DNA of 64,000 bases from CAIWHR01 sp963843595 (GCA_963843595.1 CAWJLG010000007.1:62001-126000); one strand, 5' to 3'. Shown: positions 1 to 9,567, numbered from the stretch's first letter. The notes: generated by a model from the letters alone, not told the origin. Translations and numbers: made by a program.

Positions 1-1131
1 GCGTTCGTGCTGCCGGCGTTGCACCGACTGGCGACGGCTGCCCGCTCCGGCGGCGCCGCGCGCCGCGGCGTCGGCGTACCGCGCGTGCTGGTGCTGGCGC
101 CGACGCGCGAGCTCGCGCAGCAGGTCGCCGAACAGGCGGTCCGCTATGGCGCGAACCTGCATCTGAAGACCGTCTGCATCTTCGGCGGCGCGCCGTATCC
201 GGTCCAGAACCGGCAGCTCGAGCGCGGCGTCGACATCCTCGTGGCGACGCCCGGGCGGCTGATGGACCACATGGAGCGCGGGCGCATCGACCTCTCGCAG
301 CTCGAGATGCTCGTGCTCGACGAGGCCGACCGGATGCTCGACATGGGCTTCATCGACGACGTCGAGCTGATCGTCGCGCGATCGCCGAAGACGCGGCAGA
401 CGGTGCTCTTTTCGGCGACCGTCAGCGGCGCGATCGCACGGCTCGCGGCGAAGCTCCTGCGCGACCCGATCCGGGTCGAGGTCACGGCAGACAAGGCGGC
501 GCCCCTCGCGATCGAGCAACGCGTGCATTTCGCCGATGACCACGGCCACAAGCACCGGCTCCTCGATCACCTGCTCGCCGACGTCGACATCGGGCAGAGC
601 ATCGTCTTCATCGCGACCAAGCGCGACGCCGAATCGCTCGCGACGCGGCTCATCGGTGCCGGGCACAAGGCCGCCGCGCTGCACGGCGACATGAACCAGC
701 ACGAGCGCACGCGCACGTTGCAGAACATGCGTCGCGGCGGCGTGCGCACGCTGGTCGCCACCGACGTCGCCGCACGCGGCCTGGACGTTGCGGGCATCAC
801 GCACGTCATCAATTTCGACCTGCCGCGACAGGCCGAGGACTACGTTCATCGCATCGGCCGCACCGGCCGCGCCGGAGCGACGGGCATCGCGGTGTCGCTC
901 GCGAACCACGCCGAGCGCGGCGTACTGCGCCAGATCGAGCGCTATACCGGCGCGTCGATCCCGACGCACGTCATCGCCGGCCTCGAGCCGCGCGCGCGGG
1001 CGCCGCGCGAGAGCGCCCCGGGCCGGGGTGGCTTCGCGAAGCCGCATCCTCGCGGAACCGCATCGCGCGATCGCCATGGTGCGCCCGCATCGCGCGGTGG
1101 CTACGGCAAGAAGCGCGACCGGTCGTGGTGA
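1..1131 (+). CDS. DEAD-box RNA helicase, RhlE-like (5' end missing)
   Basis: ATP-dependent RNA helicase involved in RNA remodelling in the cytoplasm. The reading frame is open from base 1, so the N-terminus with the Q motif and Walker A lies outside the window. Visible motifs in order are PTRELAQQ (Ia), TPGRL (Ib), VLDEADRMLDMGF (II), SAT (III), the C-terminal RecA domain with ATDVAARGLD (V) and HRIGRTGRAG (VI). The tail after about residue 330 is rich in Arg, Gly and Lys, as in RhlE-type helicases. It is convergent with the antiporter gene that follows. The family is certain; the RhlE subgroup is an inference from the motif VI context and the basic tail. Confidence 0.93.
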   Translation, partial: AFVLPALHRLATAARSGGAARRGVGVPRVLVLAPTRELAQQVAEQAVRYGANLHLKTVCIFGGAPYPVQNRQLERGVDILVATPGRLMDHMERGRIDLSQLEMLVLDEADRMLDMGFIDDVELIVARSPKTRQTVLFSATVSGAIARLAAKLLRDPIRVEVTADKAAPLAIEQRVHFADDHGHKHRLLDHLLADVDIGQSIVFIATKRDAESLATRLIGAGHKAAALHGDMNQHERTRTLQNMRRGGVRTLVATDVAARGLDVAGITHVINFDLPRQAEDYVHRIGRTGRAGATGIAVSLANHAERGVLRQIERYTGASIPTHVIAGLEPRARAPRESAPGRGGFAKPHPRGTASRDRHGAPASRGGYGKKRDRSW

Positions 1132-1184
1132 TGCGGTAGACGGCGACGTGCACGGTCATCGCGGCGGCGGTGGCACTCGCCGGC

Positions 1185-2628
1185 TCAGAAGAAGAGCCAA
1201 GACGCCAATGCGAACACCGGGCCCAGGATCAGCGCCGACCACGCGAGGTACCCGAAAAACCCGGGCATCTTGACGCCCCTGGACTCGGCGATCGTCTTCA
1301 CCATGAAGTTCGGTGCGTTGCCGATGTAGGTCATTGCGCCCATGAAGACCGCGCCGGCCGAGATGGCGGTCAGCGTGCCCGCGAGCGGTCCCATCAGCAC
1401 CGCGGCGTCGCCGCCGGCCAGGTTGAAGAACACGAGATATGTCGGCGCGTTGTCGAGAACGCTGGACAACCCGCCGGTGAGCCAGAAGTACCGCACGTTG
1501 TCGGGGCTTCCGCCCTCGCCGGTGACCAGCGCGAGCAGGGGCGCCAGCACGCCTTCATTGCCTGCGCGCATGATCGCGATCGCCGGGATGATCGTGAGGA
1601 AGATGCCGGCGAACAGCTTCGCGACCTCGACGATCGGACCCCATTCGAAACGGTTGGCCTGGCGGATTCGGTCGGGTGTGGCGCGCCAGGAAAGCCAGGT
1701 GATGCCCAGCAGGACGCCGTCGCGAACCACGTTCTGCAGCTCGAGTTCGGTTCCGTAGATCGAGATGCCGAGATCCGGCTTCCAGAGCCCGGAAACGAGA
1801 ACCGCGGCGACGATGCCGCCGAGCAGCGCGAAATTGAGTGCCGCCCTCCACGCCGACCGGCGAGTCCGGCGTCGGATCGAACTGCACCATGCGTTCCTCG
1901 CCCTCCTGCGCGAAAAGGAACCGATCGACGAACCAGAAGACGGCGAGGAGGACGGCCGTGATCGTCAGCGTCGGCAGGAACATCGCCTTCGTCGTCCAGA
2001 AGAAGTCGACGCCCTTCAGGAATCCCAGGAACAGCGGCGGATCGCCGAGCGGCGTCAGCGCGCCGCCGACGTTGGCCACCAGGAAGATGAAGAACACCAC
2101 CACATGCGCGCGGTGCTTCCGGTTGTCGTTGGCCCGAAGCAACGGCCGTATCAGGACCATGGCGGCGCCCGTCGTGCCCATCACGCTCGCCAGGGCGGTC
2201 CCCGTCGCGAGAAATCCGACATTCACCGCCGGACTGCCGTGCAAATTGCCGCGGACGTGGATTCCGCCGGCGACGGTGAACAGGGCCAGCAGCAGGATGA
2301 TGAACGGCAGAAACTCGACGAGCAGCGTGTGAACGACCTCGCGCAGCGCGAGGTCCATGCCGAAGCTTGCCGCGAACGGGATCACGAACGCCAGGGCCCA
2401 GAACGCGGAGGTCTTGCCGAAATGGTGATGCCAGAAGCTCGGCGCCGTCAGCGGTACCAGCGCGATCGACAGCAGAATGCCCGCGAACGGCACCATCCAT
2501 ACCGGCGACAGTGCGGCGCCGTTGAGTTCGGCAATCCCACCCGCCGCGCAGACGGGCGTCGCCGCGCAGGCGCTGAGGAGCCCGAGCGCGGCGGCTCGTG
2601 GGACGCGATGGCCGGACACGCGAGTCAA
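1185..2628 (-). CDS. NhaD-like Na+/H+ antiporter (CitMHS_2 type), one frameshift
   Basis: Inner-membrane cation/proton antiporter of the ion transporter superfamily, about 480 residues when joined, the usual NhaD length. The N-terminal part has a signal-like hydrophobic start, repeated membrane helices and GDPPLFLGFLKGV. The C-terminal part contains LDNAPTYLVFFNLAGG and IGNAPNFMVKTIAE, both family hallmarks. One extra base near 1840 breaks the frame in the middle of LNFALLGGIVAAVLVSG; removing it restores a continuous protein. The TTG start at 2628 overlaps the TGA of the upstream stress-protein gene, so the two are translationally coupled. Substrate specificity (Na+ versus organic anion) is not settled by sequence. 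Confidence 0.8.
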
Positions 2629-3046
2629 CGGGCGACGCCGATGCGATGTCCGGCGGCGTGCGCGACCGCGCGGCCCGCCGTGCGGTCCGCCGCCGTGCGA
2701 GCCATCCGGGCTGCGGGATCGGCAGCAGCACCGAATCGACGTCCGGGCGAGACGCGGCCTTGGCGACGATGTCGGCCGCGCGCCCGAGCGCGATCTCCGA
2801 TCGGCACCGTATTCCGGCGTCCGCGAGGATCGTTTCGAGCGGGCGCAGCCACTCCATCGCCGCGCGAGTGGCCAGCGCCTCCGCCTTGGCGTGCGTCAGG
2901 TAGATCGACACGCGGCCGGGGGTGAGCGGCTCGACGATGGCGAGGAGAAGGATCTCGTCGGTCGCGGCCCTCGGGCCGGTGACGAACCGGCGAACGGCAC
3001 GCTCCGCGTGGTCCGGATCCGTGAAGGAAATCAGGAATCTCGCCAT
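2625..3046 (-). CDS. Universal stress protein (UspA-like), one frameshift
   Basis: Small cytoplasmic nucleotide-binding fold protein of the Usp family. The start MARFLISFTDPDH and the beta strand DEILLLAIVEPL are typical, and the end in the restored frame reads TAGRAVAHAAGHRIGVAR, a normal Usp C-terminus. The frame changes near 2685 in a CGG-rich run; a single missing base is the simplest explanation. The alternative uninterrupted frame would run far into the antiporter gene and looks unnatural. The restored stop overlaps the antiporter TTG start, which supports this reading. The ATG at 3046 is chosen because upstream in-frame residues are Arg-rich and unlike Usp. Confidence 0.65.
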
Positions 3047-3164
3047 GGACGTCTCCGCGCCGGGGCCGGCCTCGCACCGGACGCGGCGACGAGCGGACCC
3101 GGAAGCCATGGCGGCGACGATACGGCGCGGGATCCGTCGTGAAAATCCGGGATTCCCGTGCGGA

Positions 3165-3821
3165 TCAATCCGTAAGGGAATCCCTTAGTGAAGCGTTCGC
3201 GGGCAGCCCTGCCTCGAGCGCGAGCCGGACGAGGTCGGGAATGCGTTCGACCTGCAGCTTGTCCATGACGCGTGCCTTGTACACCTCGACCGTTCTCGGG
3301 CTGATGTTCAACGCCGCGGCGATTTCGCGGTTGTGGTGCCCGCTGACCACCGCTTCGAGCACCTGACGCTCGCGCGCGGTGAGGCGCGCAATGCGGTGGT
3401 GGAGCGCCGCCTTGCGCGCGGCGAGCGCCTCGCGCGAAGCGGCGCTCGCCAGCGCCTCGGAAAGCAGCCTGACGAGCAGCGCGTCGTCGGCCGGTTTTTC
3501 GATGAAGTCGAAGGCGCCGGCCTTGAGTGCCGTCCGGGCGGCCGCGACGTCGCCGTGCGCCGTCAGGATGATCACCGGAAGCGCGGGGTTGCGCGCGGCG
3601 ATGGCGGTCTGCGCTTCGAGTCCGCTCATGCCGGGCATCCGCAGATCGAGCAGCACGCAGCCGCGGTGCGCCGGGGTGAGCGCGGCCAGAAATGCCTCCG
3701 CGGAGGCGTGGCTCTGGGTCGCGAAACCGCGCAGGCCGAGCAGCAGTGCGAGCGAGTCGCGGACCGCCGCGTCGTCGTCGACGATGAACACGCACGGCGG
3801 TCGCGGTGCCGTTGTCGTCAT
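3165..3821 (-). CDS. FixJ/NarL-type response regulator
   Basis: DNA-binding response regulator of 218 residues. The receiver domain starts with CVFIVDDDAAVRDSLALLL, has the phospho-acceptor Asp in LLDLRMPGMSG and the conserved Lys in FIEKPADD. The C-terminal LuxR/FixJ helix-turn-helix reads LTARERQVLEAVVSG then ISPRTVEVYKARVMDKL. Its ATG overlaps the stop of the histidine kinase gene (ATGA at 3821-3818), so both are expressed together. FixJ-type partners of kinases with LAHELNQPLSA boxes often control C4-dicarboxylate, redox or aromatic uptake genes; the target here is unknown. Confidence 0.92.
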   Translation of the reverse strand: MTTTAPRPPCVFIVDDDAAVRDSLALLLGLRGFATQSHASAEAFLAALTPAHRGCVLLDLRMPGMSGLEAQTAIAARNPALPVIILTAHGDVAAARTALKAGAFDFIEKPADDALLVRLLSEALASAASREALAARKAALHHRIARLTARERQVLEAVVSGHHNREIAAALNISPRTVEVYKARVMDKLQVERIPDLVRLALEAGLPANASLRDSLTD

Positions 3822-5366
3822 GTGCGATCGGTGATCGGCAGCGTGAACGAGAATGCGCAGCCGGCCGCGACGTTCGGCTCGAGTCGAAGGCTGCCACCGT
3901 GCGCTTCGACCAGCGAACGGGCGATCGCCAGCCCCAGGCCCATCCCGTGCGCCTTGCTCGTCGCGAACGGCTGGAACAGCGTCGCGCGGACGTCGGCGCC
4001 AATGCCCGGGCCGCTGTCGGCCACCGTGATCCGCAGATACCTGCGAGCTTCCACCGTCGCCTCGACGGTGAGCATCCGTCGTGCCGGATCGACCGCCTTC
4101 ATCGCATCGATGGCGTTGGCGACGAGGTTGTGCAGCACGGCTTCGATCTGCAGCGGGATCGACCAGCACTGCAGGCAAGGATTCGGCGCCCCGATATTCG
4201 CACCGGACATGGTGCCGCTGCGCGCGCGGTCGCGCGTTTTCGAGCACCCGCGCAATGAGCGACACCGGGTCGACGCGCTCGAGGCGGGTGGAACCCGTGC
4301 GGAAGAACTCGCGCAGCCGACGCATCACCTCCCCGGCCCGGCTGACCTCGACGATGGCCTTGTCCATCGTCTGTGCGAGCAACGCGCGCGGTGCCCCATC
4401 GTCAGCGGCGATGAGTTGGCATGCGCGAATGTAGTGGGCGACGGCGGAAAGCGGCTGGTTCAACTCGTGGGCGAGCGCCGACGCCATTTCGCTCGCGGCG
4501 GCAAGGCGCAGACTGCGGTCGAGCTCGAACTGCTTTTCGCGCAGCTCGGCCTCCATGTCGCGACGCTGGGACACCGCGGCACCGAGCAGAGTGCCGGTCA
4601 CCGCCAGCGCCAGCAGCAGGTACTGGAACTCGACCACCGCACGCGTCTGGTAGCTGCCCAGGTGCACGGTGGCCATCAGTCCAAGCTGGATCGCCAGCAT
4701 CGCGACGGTCGCGCCGGGGAGCCCGCGGCGCATCGCGATCCAGATCAGCGGCAGGAACAGCACGTAGAAGAGTTTCAGTTCGTCGAGCAGGCCGGACCCG
4801 AACACGACCCACAGCGCCGCGACGATCGCCGCCCCTTGAAGCAACGTCTCGCCCCAGCGCAGCTCCTGCGCGATCCGACCGGGCCGCGTGTAGACGAGGA
4901 AGAGCGGCGTCATGACCGCAATTCCGATCAGGTCGCCGATCCAGAAGCGGGCGAAGCTTTGCGTCCACGCCTCCGGTGGGAGCACGCCGGCGAGCGCGAA
5001 CAGACCGACGAAGGCCGCCGCCACCGCGAGCGTCGCCACCGCGGTCGTGGCCAGAAACACGGTGGCGTCGCGCAGGCTCCGGAAATCCGGGTCGAGGCGC
5101 ACACGACCGATGAGCAACCAGGCGATAAGCGTGTAGCCCGCGGCGAGCACGGCCGAGCTTGCCAGCTGCAACGGGAACGGCAGGGCGGTACCGCGGACGA
5201 GGACCTCGGCGGCGAAGGTCGCCACGAACAGCCACGGCGCATTGCGCAGACCGTAGCGCAGCAGGAACGCCAGCGAGAGGCCCGGCGGTGGATTCCACGG
5301 CGTGATCGCCAGCGGTGCCACCGGGTGCAGATAGCTCAGCCAGTCGAGCGCCACGTACGCGATCAC
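3818..5366 (-). CDS. MASE1-domain sensor histidine kinase, one frameshift
   Basis: Membrane sensor kinase. The N-terminal half is a multi-helix MASE1-like sensory domain (helices from about residue 1 to 240, including WNPPPGLSLAFLLRYG). The H-box is LAHELNQPLSAVAHYIRACQ; the ATPase part has LHNLVANAIDAMKA (N box), ADSGPGIGA (G1) and GMGLGLAIARSLVEAHGG (G2). One extra base near 4154 separates VLVDP from LQIEAVLHNL; the joined protein is about 515 residues. The GTG start at 5366 is the first available, but upstream in-frame codons still encode a hydrophobic stretch (TLVIGF), so the true start may be an unusual codon further upstream. It signals to the overlapping FixJ-type regulator. Confidence 0.85.
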
Positions 5367-5619
5367 GAACCCGATAACCAGGGTTCCCCGGGTACGATCG
5401 GCTGTGGCAACGGCGGGTTCGGTGAGAGCGTTCAGGCGGAGGCCTCGGCGTGGATCGCGACCTATTGTGGACCAAATCCCCGTCGGCGAGTCATGCGGGA
5501 CGCCGCCGCGCCCGCCGACGCTCGGATGCCGCCGGCCCGCGCGACGAGCGGGTCGCCACGCCCCGCCCGGAGCGGGCTCGATGCACCGCGCGGCAGAGCG
5601 CGCGCGACGCCGTGATCGG

Positions 5620-6567
5620 TCAGCGGGCGAGACCGCCGAACCGGTGGTAGAACGCCGCTGCGGCCGGCGGCAGCGTGCCGTCGCCGCCCTCGAGCGTCGC
5701 GATCAGGTGCCGCTCGGCCGACCGGTGGGTGAGCCGGTAGAAGTCCCGGCAAAGCGCGTACGCGGCGGCGCCGGGCCAGTCGAGCGGGAGCAGCGCCGCC
5801 GGCAATTGCGGATCGCGCAGCAGCACGCGGCGATAGGCGTGGATCAGCAGCGTGCGCACGACGAAGCATTGTTCCGGATCGTGCGCGGACTCGTCCTGTT
5901 CGCGGAAGCGCTCGATCACCGCGCCAAAGCGCTGCAGGAACTGCCGGTACAGCGCCGCGACGGCGGCAAGATCCCATGCCCGCGGGACCGCCGCGGCGAG
6001 CGTCGTCCCACCCAGCGCGGCATCGTCGCGCGCCCGCGCGACGACCAGCCGGTCGCCGATGCCCAGCGCCGCGCCGATGCGGCCGACGGCGGCGGTAGCG
6101 CGCGACGGCCGGACGAAGGTCGCGGCCCCCAGCATCCCGAATCCTTCCCAGCGCAGCTCCTCGCCCAACGCGCGACGCTCCCCGACGGATAGGCCGTCGG
6201 CGACGACGAGCTCCCACGTCTCGTCCCACGGCTCGTCGTGCGGCGCATAGATACGTCGGTGCGCCTGCTCGAAGCGGCGCGCGCCGTCCGGCGTCAGCCG
6301 GTAGAGGCTGCGCCGGCCGACCGGCGTCGCCGCCAGCCAGCCTTCGCGCGCCAGCCGGAACACGCTCGTGCGCACCAGCCGCTCGTTGACGTGGAGCGGC
6401 GCAAGGAGGCGGATCAGGCCCGGAAGCATCACCGCGCCGCCATGGGGCGCAATGGCATCGCCCCATATGGTCATGACCAGCGACGGCGCCCGCGGGGGGG
6501 CGGCGTCGAGCTGGCGCCGGATCCAGCGCCGGACGTGAGCGTCGGGCGAGGGGACCGCAGTGCGCAT
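5620..6567 (-). CDS. paaX: PaaX family repressor of phenylacetate genes
   Basis: GntR-like winged-helix repressor of 315 residues, the usual PaaX size. PaaX proteins bind DNA until phenylacetyl-CoA, the product of PaaK, releases them. Seen here: N-terminal DNA-binding part with LVMTIWGDAIAPHGG and HVNERLVRTSVFRLAREGWL, the central PaaX domain with DETWELVV and LGEELRWEGFGML, and the C-terminal part with PLDWPGAAAYALCRDFYRL. It is divergent from paaA, with paired GTATCATG elements in the shared promoter. The ATG at 6567 is preferred over an in-frame upstream ATG because family proteins start close to this point. Confidence 0.93.
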   Translation of the reverse strand: MRTAVPSPDAHVRRWIRRQLDAAPPRAPSLVMTIWGDAIAPHGGAVMLPGLIRLLAPLHVNERLVRTSVFRLAREGWLAATPVGRRSLYRLTPDGARRFEQAHRRIYAPHDEPWDETWELVVADGLSVGERRALGEELRWEGFGMLGAATFVRPSRATAAVGRIGAALGIGDRLVVARARDDAALGGTTLAAAVPRAWDLAAVAALYRQFLQRFGAVIERFREQDESAHDPEQCFVVRTLLIHAYRRVLLRDPQLPAALLPLDWPGAAAYALCRDFYRLTHRSAERHLIATLEGGDGTLPPAAAAFYHRFGGLAR

Positions 6568-6629
6568 GGCGATCGTGGGTCGGAAGAGGTTGAGCGAGCA
6601 TCCGGCGCCGCCTGCTGCGGCAGCCGTCC

Positions 6630-6681
6630 GTATCATGATACAAGGATATGGCAGTGGCTGGGGAAACGTGTATCATGTGCG
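6630..6681. promoter_or_regulatory. Probable PaaX operator between paaX and paaA
   Basis: A perfect 12-bp palindrome GTATCATGATAC occupies 6630-6641, and its left half GTATCATG recurs at 6670-6677, exactly 40 bp (about four helical turns) downstream. Seen another way, CATGATACA (6634-6642) and TGTATCATG (6669-6677) form a perfect inverted repeat. The segment is locally AT-rich in a GC-rich genome and sits 63 bp upstream of paaX and 106 bp upstream of paaA, so a repressor bound here could control both genes. Assignment to PaaX is by position. Confidence 0.65.
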
Positions 6682-6786
6682 GCCGCGGCCGGGTCGGGCA
6701 ATCGACGGGTGCTTTCTGCCGGCGTTTGCCGCACCATGGCGTTGCGCGGCGGCGCCGGACACGGTCCGGGCGAGGAGGAGGGCGCG

Positions 6787-7782
6787 ATGTACGCACAGAT
6801 GGTCGACACCGGCGTCAAGGCGGTGAAGGGGCAGGCGGAGATGACGCCGGAAGAGCGCGCGTTCCAGGCGCGCATCGACGCCGACATCAGGATCGAGCCC
6901 AAGGACTGGATGCCCGAAGCCTACCGGAAGACGCTGATCCGGCAGGTGTCGCAGCACGCGCATTCGGAGATCGTCGGCATGCTGCCCGAGGGCAACTGGG
7001 TCACGCGCGCGCCGTCGCTCAAGCGGAAGGCGATCCTGATGGCCAAGATCCAGGACGAGGGCGGCCACGGCCTCTATCTGTATTCGGCGGCGGAGACGCT
7101 GGGCATCTCGCGCGACCAGATGATCGCCGACCTGCACGCCGGCAAGGCCAAGTACTCGTCGATCTTCAACTACCCGACGCTGAGCTGGGCCGACATCGGT
7201 GCGATCGGCTGGCTGGTCGACGGCGCCGCGATCATGAATCAGATCCCGCTGTGCCGCTGCTCGTACGGCCCGTACGCGCGGGCGATGGTGCGCATCTGCA
7301 AGGAGGAGTCGTTCCACCAGCGGCAGGGCTACGACATCATGCTCTCGCTCTGCCGCGGCACGGCGGAGCAGAAGGCGATGGCGCAGGATGCGCTGAACCG
7401 GTGGTGGTGGCCGTCGCTGATGATGTTCGGTCCGCCGGATGCCGAGAGCGTGCACAGCGCCCAGTCGGCGGCATGGAAGATCAAGATCCTGTCCAACGAC
7501 GAGCTGCGCCAGCGCTACGTCGACCAGTCGGTTCCGCAGGCGGACTACCTCGGCATCACGATGCCCGACCCGGACCTGAAATGGAACGCCGTGCGCGGTC
7601 ACTACGATTTCGGCGCCATCGACTGGACCGAGTTCATGGAAGTGATCAAGGGCAACGGACCGTGCAACCGGCACCGGCTGGCCACGCGCGTGAAGGCGTG
7701 GGAAGACGGCGCCTGGGTGCGCGAGGCGGCGATGGCGCATGCGCGCAAGCGAGCCGCGCGCGCGAGCAGGCAGGCCGCGTGA
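6787..7782 (+). CDS. paaA: Ring 1,2-phenylacetyl-CoA epoxidase, catalytic subunit
   Basis: Di-iron catalytic subunit of the PaaABCE monooxygenase, which converts phenylacetyl-CoA to the 1,2-epoxide. The 331-residue protein has both diiron ExxH elements of the ferritin-like fold: E91-x-x-H94 in QDEGGHG and E174-x-x-H177 in EESFHQRQG, with a further Glu at position 61 (SEIVGMLPEGNW). The start MYAQMVDTG follows GAGGAGG at a good distance. First gene of the paaABCDE operon, divergent from paaX. Confidence 0.98.
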   Translation: MYAQMVDTGVKAVKGQAEMTPEERAFQARIDADIRIEPKDWMPEAYRKTLIRQVSQHAHSEIVGMLPEGNWVTRAPSLKRKAILMAKIQDEGGHGLYLYSAAETLGISRDQMIADLHAGKAKYSSIFNYPTLSWADIGAIGWLVDGAAIMNQIPLCRCSYGPYARAMVRICKEESFHQRQGYDIMLSLCRGTAEQKAMAQDALNRWWWPSLMMFGPPDAESVHSAQSAAWKIKILSNDELRQRYVDQSVPQADYLGITMPDPDLKWNAVRGHYDFGAIDWTEFMEVIKGNGPCNRHRLATRVKAWEDGAWVREAAMAHARKRAARASRQAA

Positions 7783-7792
7783 GGGGGCCGAC

Positions 7793-8077
7793 ATGAGCAA
7801 CGAGTGGCCGCTATGGGAAATCTTCATCCGGTCGCAGCACGGACTCGCGCACAAGCACGTCGGAAGCCTGCACGCGCCGGACGCGGAGCTCGCGGTCAGG
7901 AACGCGCGCGACGTCTACACGCGGCGCAATGAGGGGGTGTCGATCTGGGTCGTGCGCTCGGCCGATATCGTCGCCTCGTCTCCCGGCGACAAGGAGGCGC
8001 TGTTCGAACCGGCCAACAGCAAGGTCTATCGGCATCCGACGTTCTTCCCGATGCCCGAAGAAGTGAAGCATCTCTGA
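7793..8077 (+). CDS. paaB: Phenylacetyl-CoA epoxidase subunit PaaB
   Basis: Small subunit of 94 residues that bridges PaaAC heterodimers in the epoxidase complex. It shows the family sequence WPLWEIFIRSQHGLAHKHVG at the N-terminus, IWVVRSADIVAS in the middle and YRHPTFFPMPEEVKHL at the end. It starts 10 bp after paaA. The start is fixed by MSNEWPLWE and the GGGGG-rich ribosome binding region before it. Confidence 0.97.
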   Translation: MSNEWPLWEIFIRSQHGLAHKHVGSLHAPDAELAVRNARDVYTRRNEGVSIWVVRSADIVASSPGDKEALFEPANSKVYRHPTFFPMPEEVKHL

Positions 8078-8089
8078 TGAACGACCCCC

Positions 8090-8156
8090 ACGCGCACTTC
8101 GTTCGCTGCCCCCCGAGGGGGCGCGCAGCGCCCTGCGGGCGGCCGGGCGGGCGCTG
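8090..8156. repeat. GC-rich palindromic element between paaB and paaC
   Basis: The 97-bp paaB-paaC gap contains a hairpin with arms GCTGC (8105-8109) and GCAGC (8125-8129) enclosing CCCCCCGAGGGGG, followed by a second GC-rich fold from CAGCGCC to GGCGCTG. Such REP-like hairpins (around GCCCCCCGAGGGGGC) are common in Burkholderiales intergenic space. It is not a close copy of the 97-bp repeats at 12474 and 40614, but it likewise lies directly ahead of a start codon inside an operon. Confidence 0.55.
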
Positions 8157-8174
8157 ACGACGGCGAAGCCGCGC

Positions 8175-8957
8175 ATGGGCGACGACCGGCAACTGTTCGA
8201 CTATCTGCTGCGGCTCGGCGACTCGCCGCTGGTGCTCGCGCAGCGTCTCGGCGAATGGGTCGGCAAGGGGCCGATCATCGAGGAGGACATGGCGACGACG
8301 AACGTCGGGCTCGACCTCCTCGGGCAGGCCCGGTTGTGGCTCGCCTACGCCGGCGAAGTCGAAGCGCGCTTCGCCGGCAGCGGACGCGACGAGGATCAAC
8401 TCGCGTTCCTGCGCGATGCCGGCGCGTTCCGCAACCTGCTCATCGTCGAGCAGCCCAACGGCAGCTACGCCGACACGACGGCCCGGCAGTTCCTGTTCGA
8501 CGCGTGGCATCTCGGCCTGCTGCGCGCGCTGACCGCGTCGTCCGACGCGCGCGTCGCCGAGATCGCCGCGAAGGGCGCCAAGGAGGTGGCCTATCACGTC
8601 GAGCGCTCCGGCGACTGGGTGATCCGTCTGGGCGACGGCACCGACGAATCGCACGCGAGGATGCAGGCGGCGATCGACGACCTGTGGATGTACACCGGCG
8701 AGATGTTCATGCCCGATACCACCGAGCTTGCACTGGTCGGGACCGGCGTCGCCGCCGACGTGCGCGCGCTCGAATCGCCGTGGCGCCGGCATGTCGAGGG
8801 TGTGCTGGCGGAGGCAACGCTCACCGTACCGACCGAGGCGTTCATGCAGGGCGGCCGCGCCCGCGGCGGAAAGCAGGGCGTGCACACCGAACATCTGGGC
8901 CATCTGCTCGCAGAAATGCAGTTCCTGCAGCGGGCCTATCCGAACGCGCGCTGGTAG
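8175..8957 (+). CDS. paaC: Phenylacetyl-CoA epoxidase structural subunit PaaC
   Basis: Ferritin-fold partner of PaaA that stabilises the catalytic subunit and lacks a working diiron site. The 260-residue protein shows LLRLGDSPLVLAQRLGEW and GPIIEEDMATTNVGLDLLGQ at the N-terminus, DAWHLGLLRAL and AAKGAKEVAYH in the middle and GKQGVHTEHLGHLLAEMQ at the end, all typical PaaC. No clear Shine-Dalgarno sequence precedes the ATG, which follows the GC hairpin described separately. Fourth-gene overlap is absent; paaD begins 15 bp later. Confidence 0.97.
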   Translation: MGDDRQLFDYLLRLGDSPLVLAQRLGEWVGKGPIIEEDMATTNVGLDLLGQARLWLAYAGEVEARFAGSGRDEDQLAFLRDAGAFRNLLIVEQPNGSYADTTARQFLFDAWHLGLLRALTASSDARVAEIAAKGAKEVAYHVERSGDWVIRLGDGTDESHARMQAAIDDLWMYTGEMFMPDTTELALVGTGVAADVRALESPWRRHVEGVLAEATLTVPTEAFMQGGRARGGKQGVHTEHLGHLLAEMQFLQRAYPNARW

Positions 8958-8972
8958 GCGCGCTGTAACCGC

Positions 8973-9567
8973 ATGGTGACGCCCGAGCAAGCCGCGATCA
9001 TGGCCGCCGCTGCGGACGCCGCCGCCGCACGAGCCGCTCCGCGGCCGTCGCTGGAGGCGATATGGCACGCGCTGTCCGCGGTCCTCGACCCCGAAATCCC
9101 GGTCGTCTCGGTCGTGGAGCTCGGCATCGTCCGCGAGGTGCAATGGGATCAGACCAACCCGTCGCGTGCTCGTGGTCTGTGTCACGCCGACCTACTCGGG
9201 CTGCCCGGCCACCGAGCTCATCATGGCGGGGATTCGCGACGCGCTCGCCGCGCTCGGCGTCGCCGAGGTCCGCGTCGAGACGCGGCTCGCGCCGGCCTGG
9301 ACGACCGACTGGATCGCTCCCGACGCAAAGCGCAAGCTGCGCGAGTACGGCATCGCGCCGCCGCGCGCGGCCGACGCGCCGGCGGCGCCGGTGCGCATCG
9401 ACGTGTCGGGACTGGGCCCGCTGCGGCGCACCGCGCCCGTCGTGCCGTGCCCGCGCTGCGGATCCGAGCGCACCGAGCTCGTCTCGCAGTTCGGCTCCAC
9501 CGCGTGCAAGGCGCAGTACCGCTGCAGCGATTGCCGCGAGCCTTTCGACTACTTCAAGCCGCACTGA
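8973..9567 (+). CDS. paaD: PaaD, epoxidase maturation protein, one frameshift
   Basis: MIP18/DUF59-type protein thought to help Fe-S or diiron maturation of the epoxidase complex. The N-terminal part has LDPEIPVVSVVELGIVREV (DUF59). The C-terminal part, in another frame, has TPTYSGCPATELI and a zinc or Fe-S binding tail with CPRCGS and YRCSDCREPFDYFKPH. An extra base near 9165 separates the halves; the restored junction reads LVVCVTPTYSGCP. Joined length is about 197 residues, slightly longer than usual because of an Ala-rich N-terminus. Confidence 0.9.

Noticed and set aside
1394..3109. Long open frame on the minus strand spanning the stress protein and antiporter genes
   Set aside because: Only its first part is a Usp protein; the rest is Arg-rich shadow of the antiporter, opened by the frame change near 2685.
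3165..5366. Hybrid histidine kinase/response regulator in one chain
   Set aside because: The apparent fusion comes from the extra base near 4154. The restored kinase ends at 3818 with an ATGA overlap to a separate regulator gene.
3333..5615. 760-codon plus-strand open frame opposite the sensor kinase
   Set aside because: Shadow composition (Arg, Gly, Glu runs), no domain, opposite a well-supported kinase gene.
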